Shown: positions 1 through 8,293 of the stretch, in pieces
How positions within the stretch are numbered: the first letter of the stretch is position 1
How the letters are laid out: every line of letters starts with the position of its first letter
DNA from: Massilia sp. H6
GTDB taxonomy: Bacteria; Pseudomonadota; Gammaproteobacteria; Burkholderiales; Burkholderiaceae_D
Length of the DNA stretch: 64,000 nucleotides
Direction: 5' to 3'
Assembly: GCF_024802625.1 (NCBI RefSeq)
Contig: NZ_CP103371.1
Location: forward strand, 3,596,001-3,660,000
Program-made: the position numbers and the translations under genes
The notes under the pieces: generated by a model
Database searches by the model: none
The model's input: the letters and a program-made list of their open reading frames with translations, nothing else
Told to the model about the DNA's origin: nothing

Positions 1-728
1 CAGCCAGTCCAGTCTTCGTAGCCGGTGTGCAGGGTCTGCTCGATGAGCAGGCCGCGAAAGCCCGAACAATCGATGAACAACTCGCCCTCGACCCGTTCGC
101 CGTTCTCGAGCACCACGGCGTCGACGAAGCCATCGTGCTCACCACCCTGGCGCTGGGTGGCGCGCGCAATCTTGCCTTCGATGCGGGTCACGCCGCGCGT
201 TTCTGCCAGCTTGCGCAGGTAGCGCGCATACAGGCTGGCGTCGAAATGGTAGGCGTAGGCGATATCGCGCAGCGGTGAATTGGGCACGTCGTGACGGGCC
301 GGCATGAACCTGTTGGCCTTGGCGGCCATGCGCGAGATCGAATATTCCTCGAGCGGCGCGGCCTTGCCGGCACGGCGCATCTTCTGCCAGTACTGGTCGA
401 AGGGCACCGTCGCCAGGTCTTGCCCGAGGCGCCCAAAGCCATGCATGTAGCGCTCGCCCTGCTTGCCCCAGTTAACAAATTCGATACCGAGCTTGAAGCT
501 GCCCTGGGTCTCGCGCATGAACTCGTGCTCGTCGATGCCGAGCACGCGGTTGAAGCGCTGGATCATCGGAATGGTGGCTTCGCCGACGCCGACGATGCCG
601 ATTTCGTCGGATTCGACCAGGCGGATGTTGTAGCGGCCGTTGAGCATGGTCGACAGCGCCGCCGCGGTCATCCAGCCGGCGGTGCCGCCGCCGACGATGA
701 CGATGTCTTTGAGTGCTTGGTTCTGCAT
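1..728 (-). CDS. Flavin-dependent tryptophan halogenase family protein (3' end outside window)
   Basis: Only the N-terminal 242 residues lie in the window. They open with a Rossmann FAD-binding motif (IVIVGGGTAGWMTA, from residue 9), followed by VGVGEATIP near 47-54. A lysine falls at exactly residue 79 in GSFKLGIEFVNW, the position of the catalytic Lys79 of PrnA/RebH-type halogenases. The start at 728 is the only ATG placing the FAD motif at the usual distance; its ribosome-binding site is weak. It lies 75 bp downstream of a TonB receptor gene on the same strand, separated by a hairpin terminator. Such PrnA-like proteins are often found next to saccharide TonB receptors in Proteobacteria, where their substrate is unknown. 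The WxWxIP motif needed to confirm halogenation would lie outside the window. Confidence 0.88.
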   Translation of the reverse strand, partial: MQNQALKDIVIVGGGTAGWMTAAALSTMLNGRYNIRLVESDEIGIVGVGEATIPMIQRFNRVLGIDEHEFMRETQGSFKLGIEFVNWGKQGERYMHGFGRLGQDLATVPFDQYWQKMRRAGKAAPLEEYSISRMAAKANRFMPARHDVPNSPLRDIAYAYHFDASLYARYLRKLAETRGVTRIEGKIARATQRQGGEHDGFVDAVVLENGERVEGELFIDCSGFRGLLIEQTLHTGYEDWTG

Positions 729-747
729 GGTGATTTGCCCGTGAATG

Positions 748-783
748 AAAAACAACCCCTGAGGCGCGAGCCGTCAGGGGTTG
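748..783 (-). terminator. Intrinsic terminator/attenuator between TonB receptor and halogenase
   Basis: A perfect 10-bp stem (753-762 with 774-783, arms CAACCCCTGA/TCAGGGGTTG) is followed on the minus strand by a five-U run (748-752). It sits after the receptor stop codon and just before the halogenase start, so it should end most receptor transcripts and lower halogenase expression. Confidence 0.8.
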
Positions 784-802
784 CATTGTAGCCGTGCTTA
801 CA

Positions 803-3703
803 TCAGAACTTGTAGCTGGCGCCGAAGTGGTAGGTACGGCCGTAGTCGACACGGTTGGACGGGTTGTTCTCGTCCGTGGTGAACTCGAGGAACGGTGCGT
901 TGTTCCAGTTCTGGGCCTGGGCATACACGCTCACGCCCTTGAGCCAGCCGCTCTGGATCTCGTACGATGCCTGCAGGTCGACGATGGTGTCGCCCTTGAT
1001 GAAGGTCAGCTGCTGGTTGTCCTGGAAGTCGGACACCTGGCCCAGGAAGCTCGAACGCTTGCGCGCCGCGGCTGCGACCTGGAAGCCGGCCTTCTCGTAG
1101 TACAGGCGCAGATTGCTCACTTTGCGCGACAGGCCCGGCAGCGGAATGCGCACCGCATCGCCACTGACGTTGGCAAAGCCCAGCTTCGGCAGCTCGATGC
1201 TGCTGCGGGTATCCGAGTGGTTGACCATCAGGCCAAAGCCGTCGAGGTACTCGCTGACCATCGAGAACGGCAGGTTCGCTGCCAGCTCGAAGCCATAGAT
1301 GTTGCCGCCTTCGCCGTTACGCGGCTGGGTGAACAGGCCCACCGTCGAACCGGCGAATGGACCGGACAGCGGCAGCGGGGTGGTCGGCGTGATGAATGGC
1401 GCGTAGTCGTAGGCGCGCGGCGAACGGAAGATGTAGGTGTCGAGCTTCTTGTAGAAGGTCGCAGCGCTGACATAGGCCTTGTTGCCGAAGTACTTCTCGT
1501 ACGACAGATCGAGCGCCTTGGCGCGGAACGGCTTGAGCTGCGGGTTACCGCCGCCACCGGTCAGGACAGGCACACCCTGGGTGGCGATACCAAAGCCCTG
1601 GCCGGCGCGCAGGTCGTCGAGGTTGGCGCGCGAGACCGCCTTGCCCAGGCCGAAGCGCAGCAGCTGGTCGTTCTTCAGGTCGAACGTCAGGTTCAGGCTT
1701 GGCAGCACATCCCAGTACTTGTCGCCCTCTTCGACGCGCTGCGCCGGGCAGGTCTGGGCGGTATTGCCGACGCAACGGGCGCGGTCGACCACGAAGCCGC
1801 CGCCGGTCTGGTCGGTGTGGATAGCCTGCACGCCGACATTACCGCGGTAGGACAGGCCGAACATTTCGCCGTCCAGATCAGCCATGAAATAGGCGGTCGA
1901 GATGCGTTCCTTGACATCCCAGAACTTGTTGTAGATATCGGCGTCGACCTTGTTGGCCAGCGCGTAGACCGAACCGAGCGAGCCGCGCGGATCCCACGAC
2001 ACCACGTTGAAGCCCGAGGCGCCGGCCTGGGCGATTTCGCTGCCTGGCGCGGCCGCGGCCGCGTATGGGCCACCGTTGCCGGCGATGATCAGGCGGCCTT
2101 CTTCGCCGGTACGCGCCTTGTCGCGCGCAGTGAGGTTAAAGCCATAGGTGGTGGCGATGACCGGACCCCATTCGACGGCCTTCTTGGCAGTCAGGCGAAT
2201 CGCCTTGACTTCGTCTTCCACGTAAGGCTGGGCCAGGTAACCGGCCTGTGGCGAGGTTTCGCCGCCGGACCAGCCCATGACGTCGGTCAGGCGCGCCACC
2301 GAACGGTCGGCATAGTTGCTGCCCGGGGTGTATTTCACGCCAGTGACGTTGCTGCCGTCAAAATTGGTATAGCGCAGGGTATCCTGGGCACGGCCTGGCA
2401 GGCCGGCGGTGGTTTCGTAGCGCGAGGCCAGCTTGGTCGCTTTCGACCAGGTCAGGTCGGCGGCGGTGGTCCAGTCGTCGAACTTGAATTCGTTGTTCCA
2501 GCCGATCGATTTCAGGTCGTCTTCAGCGCCTTCGTAGTGGTTACGGACCACGCCCTTCCAGTTGCTGACGGTGCCGCTGGTGGCCACGCCATTGGCCACG
2601 GTGGCCTGGCTCAGCACGTGCTGCAGCTCATACTTGCCGCCGGCATTGTAGGCGACGCCGCTTTCGAAACCGGTCTTCTTCAGGCCGCTTTCGCCGGACG
2701 AGTAGAACATGTCGACGGTCGACTTGAAGTTACGGTTAGGACGGTATTGCAGCGTGGCGAAGGCGCCGTCGCGGCTGCTCGTGGCTTGCTCGGTGTCGTA
2801 GCCGAAGCCGCCCGGCACTTTCACGTCGACGCCGTTGTATGGCAGCGTGCCGACGCCCCACGAATTGAACTTGGACTGGCCGCCGCCGGTTTCTTCGTAG
2901 CTGGTGAAACCGACCGCCACGCCGATGGTGCGGTTGGCGAACTGGTCGATATACGACAGCGTGTAGCGCTCGCCATCGCCTTCTGGCAGGCCATCGCGCT
3001 GTTTCACGCCGGTGCGGCTCTTCTTGTAGCTGCCAGCGACGGTGCGCTTGCCGAAGTCGAGCGGCTGCACGGTGCGCAGGTCGATGGTCGAGGCCAGGCC
3101 CTGGCCGATCAGGCTGGCGTCAGGGGTCTTGGCGATCAGGATCGAACCGACCAGCTCGGCCGGGAACAGGTCGAATTCAGGCGAGCGGGCATTGCCGGTC
3201 GAGGCCATTTCGCGGCCGTTGAGCAGGGTGCCGTTGAAGCTTGGCGACAGGCCGCGCACCGAGATCTCGGCGGCCTTGCCCGAGCTGCGGCTGCGCTGGG
3301 CCGACACGCCTGGCAGGCGCGAGATCGACTCGGCGACCGACTGGTCGGGCAGCTTGCCGATGTCTTCGGCCGAGATGGCTTCGACGATCGAGCTGGAATT
3401 TTTCTTGATCGAGATCGCAGCTTCGATACCGCGGCGGATACCGGTGACCTGGACCGTGGCAACGCCAGGGGTCGCGCCCGGTGGCGTTGGCTCGGCGGCG
3501 GCGGCAGCCTGCTCGGCCGAGGCTGGAGCGGTCGCGACGCTGCTGGTGGCGTTGGTCGTGGTGGTGGTGTTGTCCGCGGTCGATTGCGCGTGGGCGCTGC
3601 CCGCGAGCGCGGCCAGGAAGATGGCGCAGCCGGTTGCGACCGGGCTCAGGTGAAATGCGAGGCGGACCGGTTCAGCGGTGCGCTTGGTTGCGAAGATGTT
3701 CAT
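803..3703 (-). CDS. TonB-dependent outer-membrane receptor, oligosaccharide (MalA/SusC-like) type
   Basis: The 966-residue protein starts with a signal peptide ending near AHAQS. Next come a low-complexity linker and a plug domain with GIRRGIEAAISIKK, then KLPDQSVAESISRLPGVSAQ and ISVRGLSPSF. A long barrel ends in aromatic YHFGASYKF, typical of outer-membrane proteins. This plug type is characteristic of proteobacterial receptors for maltodextrins and other glycans. The divergent GH13 amylase at 4230 supports alpha-glucan uptake across the outer membrane. The start at 3703 follows GAGGGG. An in-frame TTG at 3715 is possible but would lie within this ribosome-binding region. The ligand is inferred from context only. 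Confidence 0.92.
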   Translation of the reverse strand: MNIFATKRTAEPVRLAFHLSPVATGCAIFLAALAGSAHAQSTADNTTTTTNATSSVATAPASAEQAAAAAEPTPPGATPGVATVQVTGIRRGIEAAISIKKNSSSIVEAISAEDIGKLPDQSVAESISRLPGVSAQRSRSSGKAAEISVRGLSPSFNGTLLNGREMASTGNARSPEFDLFPAELVGSILIAKTPDASLIGQGLASTIDLRTVQPLDFGKRTVAGSYKKSRTGVKQRDGLPEGDGERYTLSYIDQFANRTIGVAVGFTSYEETGGGQSKFNSWGVGTLPYNGVDVKVPGGFGYDTEQATSSRDGAFATLQYRPNRNFKSTVDMFYSSGESGLKKTGFESGVAYNAGGKYELQHVLSQATVANGVATSGTVSNWKGVVRNHYEGAEDDLKSIGWNNEFKFDDWTTAADLTWSKATKLASRYETTAGLPGRAQDTLRYTNFDGSNVTGVKYTPGSNYADRSVARLTDVMGWSGGETSPQAGYLAQPYVEDEVKAIRLTAKKAVEWGPVIATTYGFNLTARDKARTGEEGRLIIAGNGGPYAAAAAPGSEIAQAGASGFNVVSWDPRGSLGSVYALANKVDADIYNKFWDVKERISTAYFMADLDGEMFGLSYRGNVGVQAIHTDQTGGGFVVDRARCVGNTAQTCPAQRVEEGDKYWDVLPSLNLTFDLKNDQLLRFGLGKAVSRANLDDLRAGQGFGIATQGVPVLTGGGGNPQLKPFRAKALDLSYEKYFGNKAYVSAATFYKKLDTYIFRSPRAYDYAPFITPTTPLPLSGPFAGSTVGLFTQPRNGEGGNIYGFELAANLPFSMVSEYLDGFGLMVNHSDTRSSIELPKLGFANVSGDAVRIPLPGLSRKVSNLRLYYEKAGFQVAAAARKRSSFLGQVSDFQDNQQLTFIKGDTIVDLQASYEIQSGWLKGVSVYAQAQNWNNAPFLEFTTDENNPSNRVDYGRTYHFGASYKF

Positions 3704-3804
3704 GTGTCCCCTCAAAAAGACAGATTTTTATTTTCTCGAAACTACAGCGCAACAGGCAGCACGGCAGCCCCAAGCAAACGATTTATACGTTCTACCGAGA
3801 ATTT

Positions 3805-3819
3805 TGTACTAAAACTAGA
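3805..3819. promoter_or_regulatory. Weak copy of the TGTAGTC-N-GACTACA operator
   Basis: TGTACTAAAACTAGA matches 10 of the 14 specified positions of the consensus drawn from the better copies nearby. Confidence 0.35.
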
Positions 3820-3900
3820 TGCACTGTCAACGAGAGTTGCTTGTGACTACGATAATGGCACGATTTCCCAAAATGATACACAAACACCATTGCAGCGCGT

Positions 3901-3915
3901 TGTATTTGGACTACA
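3901..3915. promoter_or_regulatory. Candidate operator copy, TGTAGTC-N-GACTACA type
   Basis: TGTATTTGGACTACA matches 12 of 14 consensus positions. It lies 33 bp (about three helical turns) from the next copy at 3934. Confidence 0.5.
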
Positions 3916-3932
3916 GCGAAGCCTCGCCGATG

Positions 3933-3949
3933 TTGTAGTCGAACTACAA
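3933..3949. promoter_or_regulatory. Strong palindromic operator candidate
   Basis: TTGTAGTCGAACTACAA is a 17-bp palindrome with one mismatched pair. It fits a dimeric helix-turn-helix regulator such as a LacI-family sugar repressor. No regulator gene is in the window. Confidence 0.6.
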
Positions 3950-4051
3950 ACGCTTCGCCAAACTGCCGAATCAACGGCTATCAGGACGCCTGGAGAGTCA
4001 GAAGCCCCCCTTATAATTCACTTAGGAAAAGAAGATTGTCTTATGGTAATG

Positions 4052-4066
4052 TGTACTTTGACTAGA
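4052..4066. promoter_or_regulatory. Candidate operator copy, TGTAGTC-N-GACTACA type
   Basis: TGTACTTTGACTAGA matches 11 of 14 consensus positions. It lies 118 bp from each of its neighbours at 3934 and 4170. Confidence 0.45.
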
Positions 4067-4169
4067 TGAAATACCCGCTCCAATGTTTGATGTGCAAGGT
4101 ATCTGTAGTACGCTTTGCCCACCACAACACTGCCAGGCGGTCTTCACGCTCCAGGCGTGGCACATAAGC

Positions 4170-4184
4170 TGTAGTCTGACTACG
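4170..4184. promoter_or_regulatory. Strong palindromic operator candidate before the amylase
   Basis: TGTAGTCTGACTACG contains the perfect 13-bp palindrome GTAGTC-T-GACTAC (4171-4183). It ends 46 bp before the amylase start, a place where a bound repressor could block transcription. Confidence 0.6.
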
Positions 4185-4229
4185 CAGTCAGCCCAGCTGC
4201 CATCCGGATGCTGGAGCGCCCACACCCTC

Positions 4230-6086
4230 ATGAAACAGTTCTTTGCCAGCATCCTCCTCGGCAGCGCCATACTGGCCCCGGCCGCCGCTGCCCCTACCCC
4301 CGCCATCGCACATATGGAACCGCCCTTCTGGTGGGCTGGAATGCAGCACAAGACGCTGCAACTGATGGTGCATGGCGAACGCATCGCCGACCTGGAACCG
4401 TCGCTGTCCTATCCCGGCGTGCGCATCGCCAGCGTCACCCGCGTACCGAGCAAGAACTACCTGTTCATCGACCTGGAGATCGGCGCCGAGGCCAGGCCGG
4501 GCAAGTTCGACCTGCGCTTTAGCGGCTCCGGGCGCCAGGCCAGCTACGGCTACCAGCTCCTGGCGCGCGAACAGGGCTCGGCCCAGCGCGTCGGTTTCAA
4601 TAGCAGCGATGCGATCTACCAGGTAATGCCCGACCGTTTCGCCAACGGCAAACCGGCCAACGACAGCACCCCCGACACACTCGAAAAGGCCGACCGCGCC
4701 AACGGCTCCGGGCGCCATGGCGGCGACATCGATGGCATCATCGGCCGCCTCGACTACATCCAGAAGATGGGCTTCACGCAGTTGTGGCCAACGCCGCTGG
4801 TGGAAAACAACATGCCGGCCTATTCGTACCACGGCTATGCCGCCACCGACCATTACCGGATCGACCCGCGCTACGGCAGCAACGAAGACTTTCGCCGCCT
4901 GTCGCAAGAGGCCAGGCGGCGCGGCATTGGCCTGATCCAGGACGTGGTGCTGTCACACATCGGCAAGTCGCACTGGTGGATGACTGACCTGCCCACGCCG
5001 GACTGGGTCAACTATGGCAAGTTCGTTCCGACCCAGCACCACCGCACCGCCGTCCAGGATCCGTATGCCTCGCAAGAAGACGCCGACAACTTCACCCGCG
5101 GCTGGTTCGTCGAGAGCATGCCCGACCTGAACCAGTCCAATCCGCTGGTTGCCAATTACCTTATCCAGAACAACATCTGGTGGATCGAATACGCCGGCCT
5201 GTCGGGCCTGCGCATCGATACCTTCGGCTATTCGGACGGCGCCTTCCTGACCGAATACACGCGCCGCATCATGCAGGAATACCCGAAGCTGAACATGGTG
5301 GGCGAAGAATGGAGCAAGCGGGTGCCGGTGGTGGCGCGCTGGCAGCGCGGCAAGGACAACGTCGACGGCTACCGCGCCTCGACCCCGAGCATGATGGACT
5401 TCCCGGTAGCTGAAAGCCTGCGCACCGCGCTGGCCGACAAGGATGGCCGCAACATCTTCGGCGACGTCTACGAGACGCTCTCGCTCGACTACCTGTATCC
5501 GGAGCCGGGCAACCTGGTGCTATTTACGGCCAACCACGACATGTCGCGCATCTGGAGCGTTGCTGGCGAGGACTTCGACCGCTACCGCATGGGCATGGTG
5601 TTCCTGATGACGATGCCGCGCATTCCCCAGTTCTACGTGGGCGACGAAATTTTGATGACCAGCGCCACCAAGGAGCGTGACGACGTCAGCTACCGCAGCG
5701 ACTTTCCGGGCGGCTGGGCTGGCGACAAGGTCGATGCTTTTGCGGGCACCGGCCTGGGCGCGCAGCAGCGTGCGGCGCAAGACCTGGTACGCAAGCTGGC
5801 CAACTGGCGCAAGGGCCAGCCGGTCATCCACCATGGCAAGCTGATGCACTTCGGCCCGCACGACAATACATATGTCTATTTCCGCTACCACGGCAAGGAC
5901 AAGGTGCTGGTTGCCTTCAATGCCAACCCCAGGGAAATGGTGCTCGATACCGGGCGCTTCCGCGAAATGCTGGCCGGGGTGGCTGGCGGCGTCGATGTAT
6001 TGAGCGGAAAGCGCTTCGACTTGCGCAGCCAACTGCGCCTGCCGGCAGGCGCAAGCGTGATCCTGGAACTCGATCCGGCCAAATAA
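4230..6086 (+). CDS. Periplasmic GH13 alpha-amylase (neopullulanase/cyclomaltodextrinase-like)
   Basis: Product of 618 residues. The start at 4230 gives a clean signal peptide (cleavage near AAAAPTPA); the open frame runs further upstream but lacks a signal. An N-terminal beta domain (about 25-115) resembles the cyclomaltodextrinase N domain and is followed by the GH13 barrel. Conserved regions are visible: QDVVLSH (238-243), GLRIDTF with the nucleophile Asp330, VGEEW with the acid/base Glu359, and TANHD with Asp437. The family hydrolyses alpha-1,4 and sometimes alpha-1,6 bonds of maltodextrins, cyclodextrins or pullulan. It is divergent from the TonB receptor and shares its operator region, so it probably trims imported oligosaccharides in the periplasm. 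Exact substrate is not determinable here. Confidence 0.93.
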   Translation: MKQFFASILLGSAILAPAAAAPTPAIAHMEPPFWWAGMQHKTLQLMVHGERIADLEPSLSYPGVRIASVTRVPSKNYLFIDLEIGAEARPGKFDLRFSGSGRQASYGYQLLAREQGSAQRVGFNSSDAIYQVMPDRFANGKPANDSTPDTLEKADRANGSGRHGGDIDGIIGRLDYIQKMGFTQLWPTPLVENNMPAYSYHGYAATDHYRIDPRYGSNEDFRRLSQEARRRGIGLIQDVVLSHIGKSHWWMTDLPTPDWVNYGKFVPTQHHRTAVQDPYASQEDADNFTRGWFVESMPDLNQSNPLVANYLIQNNIWWIEYAGLSGLRIDTFGYSDGAFLTEYTRRIMQEYPKLNMVGEEWSKRVPVVARWQRGKDNVDGYRASTPSMMDFPVAESLRTALADKDGRNIFGDVYETLSLDYLYPEPGNLVLFTANHDMSRIWSVAGEDFDRYRMGMVFLMTMPRIPQFYVGDEILMTSATKERDDVSYRSDFPGGWAGDKVDAFAGTGLGAQQRAAQDLVRKLANWRKGQPVIHHGKLMHFGPHDNTYVYFRYHGKDKVLVAFNANPREMVLDTGRFREMLAGVAGGVDVLSGKRFDLRSQLRLPAGASVILELDPAK

Positions 6087-6109
6087 GCCGCTGCAAAGGG
6101 GCGCTTGCC

Positions 6110-7099
6110 TCAGGCTGGATCATCCAGCGCACTGTCGGCGGCGCTGCGCGCCTGGCTGCGCGACGGTCCCTGCACCATCAGGTGCAGGCGTCCTTCGAGC
6201 ACGCGGAAATGCAGTGGCATCGCCATCTTTTCAATTTCGCCGTCGGTGGCGACCTTCAGGCGCTTGCGGCCGTAGACTGCGGGCGTGCTCACCGTCAGGC
6301 GCTTGAACGCGAAGGCCTCGACGTCGGCCTCGCCCAGGCGTCCCAGCGCGGCGCGCACCAGCAACCCGAACAGGCCGAGCTTGCCCATGGGGCGCGGCGC
6401 AATGGCCACCAGCTGCCCTTCTTCCACCGCCCCGGTGAGCCCGCCCATGCCGACCTGTTCGAGCTGCAGCCGGTTGTTACCGACGAACAGCGTCGTCGTG
6501 CGCAGGCGGCGTTGCTTGCCGTCTTGCTCGAGCGTGACGCGCAGGTGGCGGGCCGGACGCAGCATGATCTTGATCGCCGAAAAGATGGCCACCAGCCGGC
6601 TACGTCCGTAATGGCGTTTGTCGTGCTCGCGCTCCTCGAGCAGCTTCGGATACATGCCGACGCTGGCGTTCACCAGGAACACCTTGTCGTTGATCATGCC
6701 GACCTGGACCGCCCGCACGTGCGCGCGCAGCAGTGAGTAGACCGCTTCGGTCAGGTCTTCGGGAATGCCGTGGGTGCGGCCGAAGTAATTGAAGGTGCCT
6801 TGCGGGAGCACGCCGAAGGTGCAGCCGGCCAGCACCGCTTCATGGGCCACCGTGTTGATGGTGCCGTCGCCGCCGGCCGCCACCAGGATGCCGCCGCTGG
6901 CGACGGCGCGCCCGGCCATGCTGCGCGCGATGTTCTGCAATTGGGCCGGATCGCCGACCAGTTCAAGCTGGCAGCTGCGGCCGGCGGCGGCCAGCACGGT
7001 TTCGATGGTCGAGCGGCGCAGCTCGGTCTCGGAACTGCCCGATCCGGCATTGAGGACAATGAAAAAAGGGGCGTCGGGACGCGGCTCGGTGGTTGGCAT
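6110..7099 (-). CDS. Diacylglycerol kinase-like lipid kinase (DAGKc/YegS type)
   Basis: Protein of 329 residues. An N-terminal DAGK catalytic domain starts at FIVLNAGSGS (nucleotide-binding loop) and contains the diagnostic GGDGTINTVAHE motif near residue 80, then LPQGTFNYF, matching the GTxNxF signature. The C-terminal half is the beta-rich YegS-like domain. Soluble bacterial members phosphorylate diacylglycerol or related lipids, with roles in lipid turnover. It converges on the amylase gene with a 23-bp gap. Lipid substrate unknown. Confidence 0.9.
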   Translation of the reverse strand: MPTTEPRPDAPFFIVLNAGSGSSETELRRSTIETVLAAAGRSCQLELVGDPAQLQNIARSMAGRAVASGGILVAAGGDGTINTVAHEAVLAGCTFGVLPQGTFNYFGRTHGIPEDLTEAVYSLLRAHVRAVQVGMINDKVFLVNASVGMYPKLLEEREHDKRHYGRSRLVAIFSAIKIMLRPARHLRVTLEQDGKQRRLRTTTLFVGNNRLQLEQVGMGGLTGAVEEGQLVAIAPRPMGKLGLFGLLVRAALGRLGEADVEAFAFKRLTVSTPAVYGRKRLKVATDGEIEKMAMPLHFRVLEGRLHLMVQGPSRSQARSAADSALDDPA

Positions 7100-7178
7100 C
7101 GATGGATCGGCTAGTTGTTGAAGTCTTGTAATAACACCATCGTAGCACCACAGCGCGCGCGCGCCCGTTACCCTTGCG

Positions 7179-7727
7179 TCAGGCCGGCGCGGGCGACTCC
7201 ATCAGATAGATATTGACACCCGGCTGGCCCGGATCGAGCACCGCGAATCGGTCCAGGCGCATGCCCAGCTTGAGCAGCAGCCCGATCGAAGCGAGGTTGG
7301 CCGGGGCGGCGATCGCCGCCAGTTGCGCGATCCCCAGCGTACGGGCATGCCGGGCGACCGCCTGCGCGGCCTCGAAGGCATAGCCGTGGGCGCGATGGCG
7401 AGCCAGGAAGGCATAGCCGATGTCGACCTGGTCGAGCGCCTCGCGCTTGACCAGGCCCGACAGCCCGATGGGGACGCCACCGTCTTGCAGCTCCACCACG
7501 TAGAGCGAGTGGCCGCGGCTGCGCTGCATCGCCACCGGTCCTTGCTCAAGCGCCCGGGCTGCCGCATCGAGTGTGCGCAGGCCGCGGTCGCCGATATGAG
7601 CGATGAAATCCGGGTCGTTGGTCGGTTCAAGGTAGAAGGCGGCGTCGCCGGAATCGGCCAGCCGCAGGCGCAGGCGCGCGGTGCACAGAATTTCGCGCCG
7701 TGCGCAGCTGCCCGCACCTGCGCTCAT
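7179..7727 (-). CDS. GNAT-family N-acetyltransferase (RimJ/RimL-like)
   Basis: Protein of 182 residues. It begins with a RimJ-type LCTARLRLRLADSGDA segment and carries GYAFLARHRAHGYAFEA, where RHRAHGYA fills the acetyl-CoA loop position (Q/RxxGxG/A). The end, ASIGLLLKLGMRLDRF, is the usual GNAT strand 5 region. The start codon overlaps the stop of the upstream GNAT gene (ATGA, 7724-7727), so the two are translationally coupled. The acceptor substrate is unknown. A long Cys/Arg-rich alternative frame exists but is a shadow. Confidence 0.85.
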   Translation of the reverse strand: MSAGAGSCARREILCTARLRLRLADSGDAAFYLEPTNDPDFIAHIGDRGLRTLDAAARALEQGPVAMQRSRGHSLYVVELQDGGVPIGLSGLVKREALDQVDIGYAFLARHRAHGYAFEAAQAVARHARTLGIAQLAAIAAPANLASIGLLLKLGMRLDRFAVLDPGQPGVNIYLMESPAPA

Positions 7728-8251
7728 GCATCCACCGTCGGCCAGTAGTCGGGGTCTTTCAGCAACTGGTACATCACGTAGGCGTCGACATAGCCCAGGT
7801 GCTTGTGACGATAGGCCTTGGGCAAGGTGCCGACGATCGAGAACCCGAGTTTCTTCCAGAGCCGCACGGCGGCGGTATTGGTGCTCACCACATAATTGAA
7901 CTGCATTGCTAGATAGCCCTGCTTGCGGGCCTCGCCGAGGCTATGCTCTCCCAGCAGGCGGCCGATGCCGGCCCCCTGCGCCGACGGACTGACCATGTAC
8001 GAGGCATTGGCCACATGGTGGCCGCGCCCGACCTGGTTCGACACCAGGCGGTACATGCCGAGCACGCGCGAACCGCCGGCGGTCGCCACGAAGCTGGCCA
8101 CGTCGGGGCCGAGCCAGTAGGCGTGGCCCGCCTCGCGCGTGAGGGCGGTGGTAAACGGGTAGGTTTCGCCAGCGCTGACATGGACACTGAAAATGCTCCA
8201 CATCGAGTCGAAATCGTGGTCGCCGGCGCGGCGGATCTGAATGTCTTTCAC
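7724..8251 (-). CDS. GNAT-family N-acetyltransferase
   Basis: Protein of 175 residues with a complete GNAT fold. It has IQIRRAGDHDFDSMW at the N terminus, YMVSPSAQGAGIGRLLGEHSL as the acetyl-CoA loop (QGAGIG), and VRLWKKLGFSIVGTLPKAYR at the end. It resembles phosphinothricin-type or amino-acid N-acetyltransferases. It is the first gene of a two-gene GNAT operon; the downstream GNAT overlaps it by four bases. The substrate cannot be inferred from context. Confidence 0.87.
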   Translation of the reverse strand: MKDIQIRRAGDHDFDSMWSIFSVHVSAGETYPFTTALTREAGHAYWLGPDVASFVATAGGSRVLGMYRLVSNQVGRGHHVANASYMVSPSAQGAGIGRLLGEHSLGEARKQGYLAMQFNYVVSTNTAAVRLWKKLGFSIVGTLPKAYRHKHLGYVDAYVMYQLLKDPDYWPTVDA

Positions 8252-8293
8252 GGAGCTTGAAAAGTCGGTACCGACGCCTGAAAACGGCCTATT

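Larger units (their letters stand above)
3704..4229. promoter_or_regulatory. Divergent regulatory region of the alpha-glucan locus
   Basis: No gene is visible in these 526 bp. The region is AT-richer than its surroundings and separates the receptor from the amylase. It contains at least five copies of a 15-bp palindrome close to TGTAGTC-N-GACTACA, listed separately, and a half site at 3845-3851. A TATAAT hexamer at 4012-4017 could serve the amylase, but no good -35 was found. Confidence 0.6.

Noticed and set aside
794..4069. Plus-strand ORF of 1091 residues across the TonB receptor gene
   Set aside because: It is a shadow of the receptor on the other strand. It has no domain and no ribosome-binding site, as is common in high-GC DNA.
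7179..7727. Idea that the two overlapping GNAT genes are one gene broken by a frameshift
   Set aside because: Each has its own N-terminal GNAT start, acetyl-CoA loop and C-terminal strand, so they are two complete genes.
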